Shown: positions 1 to 7,330, numbered from the stretch's first letter. The stretch is DNA of 21,059 bases from Streptosporangiaceae bacterium (GCA_030040815.1 JASHSZ010000568.1:1-21059), one strand, 5' to 3'. Program-made: numbers and translations. The notes: generated from the letters alone by a model not told the origin.

Positions 1-1112
1 GTCGGCTCGGCGGCGAGCTCGACCCCGAACGCGGCGCGCACGCCGTCCCGGATCGCCGAGGCCAGGCTGATCAGGCCGGCGGTGCTGGCCCCGCCGGGGT
101 TGGTCAGCGCGAGGGTGTGCTTGGTGGAGATGCGTGCCCCGTCCGGGTCGTCGGCCAGCCGGAATCCGCGCGCGAATCCGGCGTGCTCGATCAGCCACGC
201 AGCCGACAGCTTCATGGCACCGTCGGCCGCGGGCCAGTGCGGTATGCCGCCCGGACCGGCGAGCCGCGCGGTCAGCTCGCCGAGCTGCGTCGCGGGCACG
301 ACCGGGTTGGTGAAAAACGAGCCAGCGCTGCGAGTGTCCGGGTCGGCGTCATCGAGGACCATCCCCTTGCCCCGACGTAGCTCCAGCACCGCGGCGCGGG
401 CATCGCCGAGCGGCACCCGGCTGCCCTCGGTAACGTCGAGCAACCTGGCCAGCTCGGCATAGCGGACTGGCGCCGACAGCGGGCTGGCCGCCAGCCGGAC
501 CGTTACGTCCAGGACGACAAACCTGCCCGTCGCGGCTCCGGGCGCGCGTCCTGCCCCGCCGCCAGCGCCGTCCGGCGAGCCGTCACCGCAGGCCGCGGCC
601 TGCCGCTTGAACATGCTGGTCCGGTAGCCAAACTCCAGGTCGGCGGGTCCAAGCCGAACGACCTGACCGGCCACCCGGTCGTAGGCCCGGACCGCGGCGA
701 TGGTCTCCGCGACCTCCTGACCGTAGGCGCCGACGTTCTGGATCGGCGTCGCCCCGGCGCTGCCCGGAATGCCCGACAGGCACTCGATGCCCGACAGCCC
801 CTCGGCAAGGCAGTGCCGCACCGTCTCGTCCCAGTCCTGCCCGGCTGCGGCCGTCACCTCGACCGTCTCGCCGTCGGGCGCGAACGCCAGCCCGGCGGAC
901 GCCGCCTGCACCACGACGCCAGGGAAACCCTCGTCCGCGACGACGAGATTGCTGCCGCCGCCGAGCACGAGCAGCGGCTCGCCGTCCCGGTCGGCCGCCG
1001 CCACGGCCGAGACAAGCTCCGCCGCGCTGGCGGCCACGCTAAATCGCCGGGCAGGACCGCCCAGCCGCAGCGTGGTGTACTCGGCCAGCCGGGCCTGCTC
1101 GGTCGTCAGCAC
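1..1112 (-). CDS. murB: UDP-N-acetylmuramate dehydrogenase MurB (C-terminus cut by window edge)
   Basis: MurB reduces UDP-GlcNAc-enolpyruvate to UDP-MurNAc with NADPH and FAD in the cytoplasm, the second committed step of peptidoglycan synthesis. About 370 codons are visible. The FAD-binding part holds TLRLGGPA near residue 14 and the GGGSNLV loop, followed by SGIPGSAGATPIQNVGAYGQ and YRTSMFK. The AGSFFTNP segment carries the catalytic Ser of type I MurB, and the C-terminal HTLALTNPGGAST region and GVELAAEP run to the window edge, so only a few residues are probably missing. The start is a GTG at 1112 with GGAG five bases upstream; an ATG at 1123 leads at once to a stop in its own frame. The next gene upstream is on the same strand 117 bp away, so co-transcription is possible. 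Nothing looks damaged. Identification is secure. Confidence 0.95.
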   Translation of the reverse strand, partial: MLTTEQARLAEYTTLRLGGPARRFSVAASAAELVSAVAAADRDGEPLLVLGGGSNLVVADEGFPGVVVQAASAGLAFAPDGETVEVTAAAGQDWDETVRHCLAEGLSGIECLSGIPGSAGATPIQNVGAYGQEVAETIAAVRAYDRVAGQVVRLGPADLEFGYRTSMFKRQAAACGDGSPDGAGGGAGRAPGAATGRFVVLDVTVRLAASPLSAPVRYAELARLLDVTEGSRVPLGDARAAVLELRRGKGMVLDDADPDTRSAGSFFTNPVVPATQLGELTARLAGPGGIPHWPAADGAMKLSAAWLIEHAGFARGFRLADDPDGARISTKHTLALTNPGGASTAGLISLASAIRDGVRAAFGVELAAEP

Positions 1113-1229
1113 GGCAGCTCCATAGAGAGGGAACGCGGTGACACGGGCCGGTGCCGCCGCAACGCTCGCGGACCGCGTCAGTCAAGCATGCCGTACCCGG
1201 CTGGGCTGGCCGCACTCAGGACGCGGCGG

Positions 1230-2471
1230 TCAGCCGGTCCCGGCCAGCTCGCGGGCGTCGGCCAGGTCGGCATCGGGGTCGAAGTCGTCGTCCGGAGAGG
1301 CAGAACCGGCGACCTGACCCCGCAGGCACCACTCGTAGGCGGCGGCTGTCTCGCGTGCGATCCGGCTGAGGTCATACCGGGACCTGGCCCGGTCCGCCGC
1401 CGCGATTCCGAGCGCCTCCCGCTGGGCGGGCCTGGCTTGCAGCATGCGGATCCGCCGCGCGAGCATGGCGGCGTTATCCGACTCGATGAGCAGGCCGGTG
1501 ACGCCGTCGACGACCGCGTCGCTCAGGGCTCCGACGGCCGGCCCGACGACCGGGACGCCGCACGCCATCGCCTGCAGCGCCGCGACACCCGACGGCTCGT
1601 AGCGGGACGCGGCGACCGTGAGGTCCGCCGAGCGCAGCAGGGCGGGCAGCTCCGCCTCGGACAGCTCGCCGGCAAAGATGATCCGATTGCGGACGCCCAC
1701 AGCGGACGCGAGGCGGGCGAGCTCGCGCCAGGCACCCGTCCGCGGCACGTGCCGGACCGCCGGGCCGCCTGCGATCACCAGCTCGGTGTCCGGCAGCTGG
1801 GTGAGCGCCAGCACCACGGCCGCCAGCCCGCACGGCTGGCCGACCGAGGCGAACGCGACGAGGCGGAACCGGCCCCGCCGCTCCGCCGTGGCACCCACCG
1901 GGCTAAACAGGTCGGTGTCGACGCCGCACGGCACCACTCGGATCGCGGACTTCGGAACGCCTGACCGGGCCAGTTCCGCCGCCTCCTCGCACGAACTGGC
2001 GAGCACCGCGCGGGCGGCGTGAGCAAGGCACGCCTCCAGCCGCAGCCGAGCCGTCGAGGCTCCGCTATCGGTGGCGTGACGGCGCTCCGCGGCCGCCAGC
2101 GACTCGAACGTCAGCACCACTGGCGTGCCGGTGCCGCGCACCGCGCCAACTGCGGCCATACCGCCGAGCCACGAGAAGGCGTGCACGACGTGCGGCGGCC
2201 GGGCGTGCCAGTGGTCGGCCAGATAGGCAGCAACCTCCGGCATGTGCCGCGCCGCCGCGTCGGCCGCGAGCGGTCGGACTGGTCCCGCCGTGACGTGTTC
2301 CACCGACACGCCGCGGCCGAGGATCGTGGTGCGCGCCGAGTGCGTGTTCTGCTGCCGTGTGTAGACGGTCACGCGGTGACCGCGCGCCGCCAGCGCCTTG
2401 GCCAGCGACACGGGCTGGGCGAACTCGCCAGCCCGCAGGGGGGTATGCGCCGTGACGAGCGCGATACGCAT
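1230..2471 (-). CDS. GT4-family glycosyltransferase (GT-B fold)
   Basis: A 413-residue retaining glycosyltransferase that probably moves a sugar from a nucleotide donor to an unknown acceptor at the inner face of the membrane. The N-terminal Rossmann half begins MRIALVTAHTPLRAGEFAQP, with the glycine-containing acceptor loop and KALAARGHRVTVYT. The C-terminal donor half has RVVPCGVDTDLFSP, then RIIFAGELSEAELPALLRSAD and YEPSGVAALQAMACGVPVV. The usual EX7E donor motif reads E292-X7-Q300, so the second Glu is Gln. The ATG at 2471 is chosen because GGGAGG lies seven bases upstream; an in-frame start 60 bases further upstream has no such site and adds a low-complexity stretch. Family resemblance is to the MshA/PimB/glycogen-synthase-like GT4 group, but the acceptor cannot be read from sequence. 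The leader upstream contains a promoter and hairpins. Confidence 0.85.
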   Translation of the reverse strand: MRIALVTAHTPLRAGEFAQPVSLAKALAARGHRVTVYTRQQNTHSARTTILGRGVSVEHVTAGPVRPLAADAAARHMPEVAAYLADHWHARPPHVVHAFSWLGGMAAVGAVRGTGTPVVLTFESLAAAERRHATDSGASTARLRLEACLAHAARAVLASSCEEAAELARSGVPKSAIRVVPCGVDTDLFSPVGATAERRGRFRLVAFASVGQPCGLAAVVLALTQLPDTELVIAGGPAVRHVPRTGAWRELARLASAVGVRNRIIFAGELSEAELPALLRSADLTVAASRYEPSGVAALQAMACGVPVVGPAVGALSDAVVDGVTGLLIESDNAAMLARRIRMLQARPAQREALGIAAADRARSRYDLSRIARETAAAYEWCLRGQVAGSASPDDDFDPDADLADARELAGTG

Positions 2472-2496
2472 GAGGTTGCCTCCCGGATCGGGGCTT

Positions 2497-2511
2497 GGGG
2501 TCGTCGACCCC
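2497..2511 (-). other. Short perfect hairpin in the leader of the GT4 gene
   Basis: GGGGTC at 2497-2502 pairs with GACCCC at 2506-2511 around a three-base loop. It lies about 15 bases upstream of the GGGAGG ribosome-binding site of the GT4 gene. It may influence translation or pair alternatively with the larger hairpin further upstream. This is visible structure only; no function is shown. Confidence 0.4.
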
Positions 2512-2567
2512 GGCCTGCCGAGTGTCGTCACTCGCGGACGTCACGGCGCGATCACAGTCGGGTGCCA

Positions 2568-2619
2568 GAAACACCAAAAGCACACCCGCTGATCGCACGC
2601 TGACGGTGCGAGGGTGTGC
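2568..2619 (-). terminator. Nested hairpin with T-rich tail (intrinsic terminator or attenuator, minus strand)
   Basis: Read on the minus strand, GCACACCC (2619-2612) pairs with GGGTGTGC (2587-2580). Inside it TCGCAC (2611-2606) pairs with GTGCGA (2598-2593), leaving a seven-base loop and a five-base bulge. The second outer arm is followed by TTTTGGTGTTT. Such a T-rich tail is uncommon in very high-GC DNA and makes this one of the best intrinsic terminators in the window. It could end the transcript from the sigma gene at 3829, or act inside the leader of the GT4 gene. Confidence 0.6.
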
Positions 2620-2643
2620 CTTCGTCGCAGACACAGCTGTGCA

Positions 2644-2674
2644 AAATATAACGCGTAGGTAACGATGCCGGCAA
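2644..2674 (-). promoter_or_regulatory. Candidate vegetative promoter on the minus strand (TTGCCG, 18 bp, TATATT)
   Basis: On the minus strand TTGCCG is followed after 18 bases by TATATT, in an AT-rich patch that stands out from its surroundings. Transcription would begin at about 2635-2640, inside the perfect 10-bp palindrome CACAGCTGTG (2632-2641), which could be an operator. The terminator-like hairpin follows about 20 bases later, and the GT4 start is about 165 bases away. The promoter is predicted from sequence only. Confidence 0.4.
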
Positions 2675-2828
2675 GCTCAGTCGGACTGCGGCGTTGCGCG
2701 TTACTTCACCCCTGACGGGGTTGCCCACGAGGACGTCGACAGGCTCGAGCGGAGAGATGTTGCGACAGTGGGGTCGATCTCGGCGCGCAGACCCGTGCCG
2801 GTCAGGACGACACGGCGGCAGCCAGCCA

Positions 2829-2999
2829 CTACCTCGGCGCGCCAGCACGGCACCCGGGCATGGCAACCATGAGCGTCCAGCCTGCCACCCGGAAGCTGAA
2901 GAACGACGGATGCGCCATCACGGCGAATGCCAGGATGGCACTGATCGCTAGCAGCGTCAGGGACGCGGCGGTCTTCAGCAGAGTTCCGGGGTCCGCACT
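2829..2999 (-). pseudogene. Decayed small membrane-protein gene (frameshifted remnant)
   Basis: Between the sigma gene and the GT4 gene a minus-strand frame without its own start codon encodes TLLKTAASLTLLAISAIL, then AFAVMAHPSFFSFRVAGW. This has the pattern of small actinobacterial membrane proteins with one or two hydrophobic helices. AGGGG followed by GTG at 2998 gives a good ribosome-binding site and start 19 bases after the sigma stop, but that GTG frame stops after seven codons. The membrane frame ends at 2829, while the neighbouring frame (down to about 2552) continues with GAVLARRGSGWLPP, which resembles the expected next segment. Both ends thus appear frame-broken. I read it as a pseudogene once co-transcribed with the sigma factor. 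A sequencing error or chance open frame is also possible. Confidence 0.4.
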
Positions 3000-3019
3000 A
3001 ATCCCCTGATCCGGACTGG

Positions 3020-3829
3020 CTACGCGGGGACGGGCGCACGCTCGGTCAGGCGCTGGCGCAGGAACGAGAGCGCCTCGGCGAGCAGCCTTGACACGTGCAT
3101 CTGCGAGATGCCGAGCCGCTGGCCGATCTCCGATTGGGTCATGTTGCCGTAGAAGCGCATTAACAGCAGCTTCTGCTCGCGCTCGGGCAGCTCGCCCCAG
3201 TGCGCCCAGACCGCCTCCATATCGAGCATGTGCTCGAGCTGCGGGTCATCGTCGCCGAGTAGCTCGCCGAGGCTCGCGGCGCCGCCTTCGCCGCTGACCG
3301 GCGAATCCAGCGACGCGGCCCGGAACGCCCGGTCCGCCTGTCGCGCCGCTCGCACGTCCTCCTCGCTGACGCCGACCTGGGCAGCCAGTTCACTATCGGA
3401 CGGTTCGCGGCCGAGCTCGGCCGTGAGCCGGCCGGCGGTGTTCCGCAGCTCGAGCCGCAGTTCCTGCAGGGACCGCTGGACCCGAATCTGCCATCGCTTG
3501 TCGCGGAAGTGCCGCTTGATCTCGCCACTGACGCACGGCTGGGCGTAACCGGCCAGGCTGGTGCCAAGCGTCACATCGAAGTTGTTGATCGCCTTGAGCA
3601 GGCCAACGTATCCAACCTGCATGAGCTCTTCGAGAGGCTCGCTGCTGTTTTTGTAGCGCAGCACACAGGACCTGACCAGCGGCTGGTACCGGCTGACCAG
3701 TACCTCGCAGGCTGCGTCGCGCCGGCTGTCGTCATACGGCAGGGACTGGATCACCGTCAGCAGATCGGCGTCGCCGAGTGCCTCGAGGTCAGTCCGCGCC
3801 GTGGGTATGCGGGTCGCTTGCGTGTTCAT
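3020..3829 (-). CDS. RNA polymerase sigma factor, SigB/SigF/SigG subfamily
   Basis: A 269-residue alternative sigma factor of the general-stress/sporulation class. Region 2 contains LVSRYQPLVRSCVLRYK, then EELMQVGYVGLLKAINNFD and GEIKRHFRDKRWQIRVQRS, typical of SigB/F. Region 3 contains RLTAELGREPSDSELAAQVG. Region 4 contains LPEREQKLLLMRFYGNMTQS and the recognition helix in IGQRLGISQMHVSRLLAEAL. The ATG at 3829 is preferred: GGGAG lies seven bases upstream, and the longer in-frame start at 3898 would overlap the promoter-like element. No anti-sigma gene adjoins it, so its partner must be encoded elsewhere; the RsbA-like ATPase at 11.3-12.2 kb is a candidate (inference). A SigB-type promoter upstream suggests autoregulation. 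Subfamily assignment is firm, the gene name is not. Confidence 0.93.
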   Translation of the reverse strand: MNTQATRIPTARTDLEALGDADLLTVIQSLPYDDSRRDAACEVLVSRYQPLVRSCVLRYKNSSEPLEELMQVGYVGLLKAINNFDVTLGTSLAGYAQPCVSGEIKRHFRDKRWQIRVQRSLQELRLELRNTAGRLTAELGREPSDSELAAQVGVSEEDVRAARQADRAFRAASLDSPVSGEGGAASLGELLGDDDPQLEHMLDMEAVWAHWGELPEREQKLLLMRFYGNMTQSEIGQRLGISQMHVSRLLAEALSFLRQRLTERAPVPA

Positions 3830-3876
3830 TTCAGCACTCCCTGCGGCGAGTGGGGGGTCCGCCTGCGCTGTCTTTC

Positions 3877-3900
3877 GTTCCCGTGGTGCGCGAGTCAAAC
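3877..3900 (-). promoter_or_regulatory. SigB-type promoter (GTTTGA, 12 bp, GGGAAC) before the sigma gene
   Basis: On the minus strand GTTTGA (3900-3895) is followed after 12 bases by GGGAAC (3882-3877). This resembles the SigB/SigF consensus GTTTAA with about 12-15 bases to GGGTAT. Transcription would start near 3870, giving a leader of about 40 bases to the ATG at 3829. The position directly before a SigB/F-type sigma gene supports autoregulation, which is common for this class. Predicted from sequence only. Confidence 0.5.
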
Positions 3901-4079
3901 ATCGGCGCCGGCCGCCCGACCCATGTCGGAGCGATCACGCAATAAACCGGTATGGGCTTCATCCCAACTTCGTCATAGACCGGCCAGGCCGGGACCTCCC
4001 AACGCCGGCAGCGCGTTAGCTGTGCATCAGACTGAGTGCATTAGCGTGGGAGCGTTGAGTCAATTCCGGGGGCTATCAG

Positions 4080-5330
4080 ATGCTGGAACCGCAGAGCTGG
4101 GTGCTCTTCGCCCTGCTGGTAGTGCTGTTCGGCGTTCTGATCTGGCGCGTCATCGTAACCAGGCACCTGGCAACCAAGATCATCGCCGCGGTCCTGTCGT
4201 TCGTCATGGCTATGTCGTTCGGCGTGCTGGCGGTAAACCGGTATTTCGGCTACTACGCCACCTGGGGCGCGGCGATCGCAGACTTCTCCAACCCGAGCCC
4301 GAACGCCGGTCCGCAGGTCTCCCAGGGCAGCCTCCTGACGTCAGGGAGCAAGGACCACTCGTTCGACCAGCGCGCCGTCTACCTGCGGCTGGCGCTGCAG
4401 GACGGCTACACGTTCGCCCTAGACATGCCAGGAAAGCTGAGCCACATCAACCGGGTAGGCTACGTCTACCTGCCGCCGCAGTATTTCGAGCCGCAGTACG
4501 CCACCTACCGATTCCCCGTGATCGAGCTGATCCACGGCCAGCCTGGTGATCCGGCGGACTGGATCAACGTGGTCGGGGTGACCCAGACGCTGACCGAGCT
4601 GATCCGAGCCCACCAGGCCAGCCCGGTCGTGCTGGTCATGCCGAGCGCCAACGGCGGCAACCGCATCTCGCTGCAGTGCCTCAACCAGGTCGGCGGCCCG
4701 GCGGACCTGACCTATCTCGCCCAGGATGTGCCCAACGACATCGCGCACATGCTGCGCGTGCAGCTACCTGGCCTCGGCTGGGGGGTCGCCGGCTACTCCG
4801 AGGGCGGCTACTGCGCCGCCAATATGGCGCTGCGGTTCCGCTACCGCTACGGGTTCGCGGCGTCGCTGAGCGGCTACTTCACGCCGTACGACAACAAGCT
4901 GGCCTCTGGCAAGACGGTGAGTCCGTTCGGCAACGACAGCGCGCTCAAGATCGCGAACACGCCGGTCGACGAGGTGCGGACGGTGGCCGCTGGGGCGAGG
5001 CTGCCGCAGTTCTGGCTGGGTGCGGGCGCGGACGACAAGCTGGATGTGGCGAACGCCACGTACTTCGCGCAGGAGTTGCAGGTCCACGAGGCCAGCGTCC
5101 CGCTCGTCTTTACGCCTGGCGGCGGCCACACGATGGGGACCTGGCACGCCGAGGTCCCGCCGATGCTGACCTGGATGTCCAGGGGTCTGGCCACGACCGT
5201 AGCCCAGGTCACGCAGCTGCGGCTCGCCCGGGCGCGAGCAGAGGCCCGCGCCGCCCACAAGGATGAGATGGCGCCGCATGACCCGCCACCGAGCGCCAAG
5301 CCCACGCCAAGCGGCAATTCCGGCAAGTAA
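4080..5330 (+). CDS. Membrane-anchored esterase-family (Ag85/PF00756-like) alpha/beta hydrolase
   Basis: A 416-residue protein with two N-terminal hydrophobic helices (about residues 7-26 and 33-52), then an extracytoplasmic alpha/beta hydrolase of the putative-esterase fold that includes antigen 85 mycolyltransferases. The nucleophile elbow is VAGYSEGGYCA with Ser240. The likely acid is D318 or D319 in GAGADDKLD, and the base is H350 in PGGGHTMGTW. RFPVIELIHGQPGDPADW supplies the oxyanion-side strand, and the C-terminal tail is charged and proline-rich. The ATG follows GGGGG by seven bases. It is transcribed divergently from the sigma gene across about 250 bp. Substrates could be acyl or acetyl esters of cell-wall glycans or lipids; this is not readable from sequence. 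It lacks a cleavable signal and should stay membrane-tethered. Confidence 0.85.
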   Translation: MLEPQSWVLFALLVVLFGVLIWRVIVTRHLATKIIAAVLSFVMAMSFGVLAVNRYFGYYATWGAAIADFSNPSPNAGPQVSQGSLLTSGSKDHSFDQRAVYLRLALQDGYTFALDMPGKLSHINRVGYVYLPPQYFEPQYATYRFPVIELIHGQPGDPADWINVVGVTQTLTELIRAHQASPVVLVMPSANGGNRISLQCLNQVGGPADLTYLAQDVPNDIAHMLRVQLPGLGWGVAGYSEGGYCAANMALRFRYRYGFAASLSGYFTPYDNKLASGKTVSPFGNDSALKIANTPVDEVRTVAAGARLPQFWLGAGADDKLDVANATYFAQELQVHEASVPLVFTPGGGHTMGTWHAEVPPMLTWMSRGLATTVAQVTQLRLARARAEARAAHKDEMAPHDPPPSAKPTPSGNSGK

Positions 5331-5436
5331 CTGGGGTCGCCGAGCTGCGCCCGGCGGTGCCGGCAGGTTTCCCCCGGCGATACGCGGCAACTCATGTGGA
5401 GTCGCTGAGGTTTCGCACGCTGATCGGGAGGCGCAG

Positions 5437-5715
5437 ATGGCACAGCCACCGGTGGACGCCCAGACCCTGACCGACACTGGCGCCCACATCTTCGAGGCGA
5501 TCGCCACGCTGGAGTTCACCGGCCGACGCGTCAGTCGGGCCGCGGTCGCAGCGGCCACGCGAATTGACGATGCCCTCCTGGACCAGGCGCTGGCCGAGAT
5601 GACGTCGGCAGGCCTGCTCTCGGTCCGCGACGTGGACGGCGAAGCCGTCTATACACCGGCGCGCCGCGACTGGAGCACCGAGCCGGGCCAGGCTGAGGGC
5701 CATCCGCTGACCTGA
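5437..5715 (+). CDS. Small winged-helix-like protein of unknown role
   Basis: A 92-residue protein whose ATG is preceded by GGGAGG at ideal distance. It begins MAQPPVDAQTLTDTGAHIFE. The central part has helices HIFEAIATLEF, RVSRAAVAAATRI and DALLDQALAEMTSAGLLSVR, followed by a turn and strand DVDGEAVYTPA. This is the order of a winged helix-turn-helix DNA-binding domain with a two-strand wing, as in MarR/ArsR-type folds, and no other domain is present. It starts 107 bp after the esterase stop, so read-through from that gene is possible. I do not recognise a named family; the regulatory role is inferred from predicted fold only. The acidic tail EPGQAEGHPLT seems disordered. Confidence 0.7.
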   Translation: MAQPPVDAQTLTDTGAHIFEAIATLEFTGRRVSRAAVAAATRIDDALLDQALAEMTSAGLLSVRDVDGEAVYTPARRDWSTEPGQAEGHPLT

Positions 5716-6032
5716 CCTGGCTGCCGCTGGCAATCAGATTCTGGGCGATGCGGAACGCTTTATTGATTACCCAGAGTCATGTGACTTCGCTAGAAAAATT
5801 ACTTCAGGGCCTGGGCGGGCACGTCGTATCCGGCGACGAGCGCCCGCTAGCTGTCCGGGCGCAGCTGTGTGGCCAGGATCCGTACCATCGTGGAGCTGCT
5901 GCCGCAGTCGCGACGCCGGCCACCATCAGTGCTGACGCCACGTCTGCGTTGGTCCGGAGGCACGGCCACCTTCCGGCGTCGGCGTCGAACCGGGCCACCG
6001 GGAGCACATTCGATACGGCAGCTGGCCGCTAG
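5716..6032. other. Intergenic stretch between convergent genes, no gene seen
   Basis: This 317-bp gap separates a plus-strand gene from a minus-strand gene. The first 120 bases hold a locally AT-rich patch (about 5757-5805, with TTTATTGATTACC). I find no convincing coding frame, RNA gene or repeat. A weak hairpin (CCGGAGG at 5954-5960 with CCTTCCGG at 5969-5976, one bulged base) may serve as terminator for the CBM48 gene. Confidence 0.5.
5954..5976 (-). terminator. Weak hairpin downstream of the CBM48 gene
   Basis: CCGGAGG and CCTTCCGG can pair with a single bulged base around an eight-base loop, about 57 bases past the stop of the minus-strand CBM48 gene. There is no T tract, so the terminator call is tentative. 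Confidence 0.25.
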
Positions 6033-6329
6033 TCACTCCACGACGATGACCGAGTCGTCGCTGCCGAATGGGTTCGGCTCATAACGGTCGGCCTTCCAGG
6101 AGTTCTCCCATCGCTCGCCATCGAGCAGGTACCGATAGCGGTAGCTGTGGCCCGGCTCGAGGGCGACGGTCGCCGCCCAGGAGCCATCGCCCTCGCGTGC
6201 GAGCCGGATGTCCTCGCGCGACCATGCGTTGAACTCGCCGCACAGGGCCACGCTGTCGGCGTGAACCTCTGCGGGAAGCGTGAACCTAACCTCGACAGTG
6301 CTCGGCTTGACGGCTCGCTTGGTGGCCAT
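6033..6329 (-). CDS. Stand-alone CBM48 / isoamylase N-terminal domain protein
   Basis: A 98-residue protein that is essentially one immunoglobulin-like CBM48 (early set) domain, as found at the N-terminus of glycogen-branching and debranching enzymes and in AMPK beta. Recognisable pieces are VEVRFTLPAEVHADSVALCG, EFNAWSRED with the conserved N-A-W, GSWAATVALEPGHSYRYRYL and LDGERWENSWKADRYEPNPFG. It ends with the hydrophobic strand SVIVVE. There is no catalytic domain and no signal peptide, so it probably binds alpha-glucan in the cytoplasm or serves as an adaptor. The ATG at 6329 has GGAGGA six bases upstream. Such single-domain proteins recur in actinobacteria, but their role is poorly defined. 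No glycogen enzyme lies in the window. Confidence 0.85.
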   Translation of the reverse strand: MATKRAVKPSTVEVRFTLPAEVHADSVALCGEFNAWSREDIRLAREGDGSWAATVALEPGHSYRYRYLLDGERWENSWKADRYEPNPFGSDDSVIVVE

Positions 6330-6625
6330 ATCGGCTCCTCCAGTCCAGTAGACGGTCGCGGCCGGGAACCGCAGACCGTGTACGGCGGGGAAACCAAGTG
6401 GCCGCCGTCTGAGCGGATGTCGTCAAAAGCGTATGGCCGTTGCTAACGCCGTCAAATAGGGCCCGCCCTCAGACCCTCGGGGCACACCCTCGGCTCGTAT
6501 CGTCAGGAGAAACACCGACCAGCCCTGGATGTCAGAATTCGAGTCCACCTCAGCTCCGGCCGCATTGTCGACCTGCCGGCCGGGAGCCGGAAAGACTCAA
6601 GCACGCCAACCGAGGAGCGCCCGCC

Positions 6626-7330
6626 ATGCCCGAGCCGCCCACCGCCCTTCGCGCCGTCATCGCGAGCGACAACTTCCTGACCAGGGAGGGCCTGGGCTGC
6701 TTGCTCAGCGGCATTCGGAGCATTAACGTCGTCGCCCGCGTCGACAGCCACCCGGAAACTCTCACTGCCGTGCGCAGGTACCGCCCCGATGTGCTTATCG
6801 TTGGCATCCGCACTCCTCGAGTCAACGCCGAGGCAGCATTCAAGGCCGCCCAGCAGCTACGCGCTCAGCATCCGAGAGTCGGCGTCGTTGTCATTGCTGA
6901 AGCAGGTGACGGGTATGCCCTCGAACTACTGCGCAGCGGCGCTGCCGGTGTTGGTTACCTGCTCGACGACCGAGTCGGCGACCTCGAGACCCTGCTGAGC
7001 GCCATCCATGGCGCGCACGCCGGCGACACCGTACTCGATCCCTCGATCGTCAATGCCCTCGTGCGACGCCGGCTTCCCTCCACGCTCGACGCACTTTCCA
7101 TCCGCGAACTCGACGTTCTCGCCGAGATGGCAAGCGGTCACGCAAACAATGAGATCGCCATGCACCTGGCGCTGTCCAAGAAGTCCGTCGAGCGACACGT
7201 TTCCAGCATCTTCCGCAAGCTGCGGCTGCCCGACGCAAAGAGGTTCGACCGCCGGGTGACCGCGGTCCTTGCCTACTTGCAGGCTAATGGGGAACTCGCC
7301 AGCAAGAACGGATTCAGTGAACCGCGATAG
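6626..7330 (+). CDS. LuxR/NarL-type response regulator with degenerate receiver
   Basis: A 234-residue transcription regulator. Residues 1-125 form a receiver-like domain beginning ALRAVIASDNFLTREGLGCL. The C-terminal LuxR helix-turn-helix has LSIRELDVLAEMASGHANNE, then IAMHLALSKKSVERHVSSIF and RKLRL, which is intact. In the receiver the phospho-acceptor Asp is replaced by Gly60 (DVLIVGIRTP where DVVLMDIRMP is usual). The conserved Lys is Asp114 (GYLLDD instead of GYLLKD), and the first acidic-pocket residue is Ser14. It should therefore not be switched by ordinary Asp phosphorylation. The ATG at 6626 has GAGGAG eight bases upstream; a longer in-frame extension lacks one and has non-coding character. 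No histidine kinase adjoins it, which fits an orphan atypical regulator. Its target is unknown. Confidence 0.9.
   Translation: MPEPPTALRAVIASDNFLTREGLGCLLSGIRSINVVARVDSHPETLTAVRRYRPDVLIVGIRTPRVNAEAAFKAAQQLRAQHPRVGVVVIAEAGDGYALELLRSGAAGVGYLLDDRVGDLETLLSAIHGAHAGDTVLDPSIVNALVRRRLPSTLDALSIRELDVLAEMASGHANNEIAMHLALSKKSVERHVSSIFRKLRLPDAKRFDRRVTAVLAYLQANGELASKNGFSEPR

Noticed and set aside
813..1964. Long plus-strand open frame (383 codons) opposite murB and the GT4 gene
   Set aside because: It runs antisense across two genes with clear family motifs, is Arg/Gly/His-rich, has no ribosome-binding site and matches no known fold. It reflects the GC bias of the opposite strand.
3830..3898. Upstream start for the sigma factor
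   Set aside because: It would place the coding region over the SigB-type promoter, and the ATG at 3829 has a good ribosome-binding site.
3509..4549. Plus-strand open frame of 346 codons across the sigma gene and esterase start
   Set aside because: It overlaps two well-supported genes in other frames and its composition is that of out-of-frame high-GC sequence.
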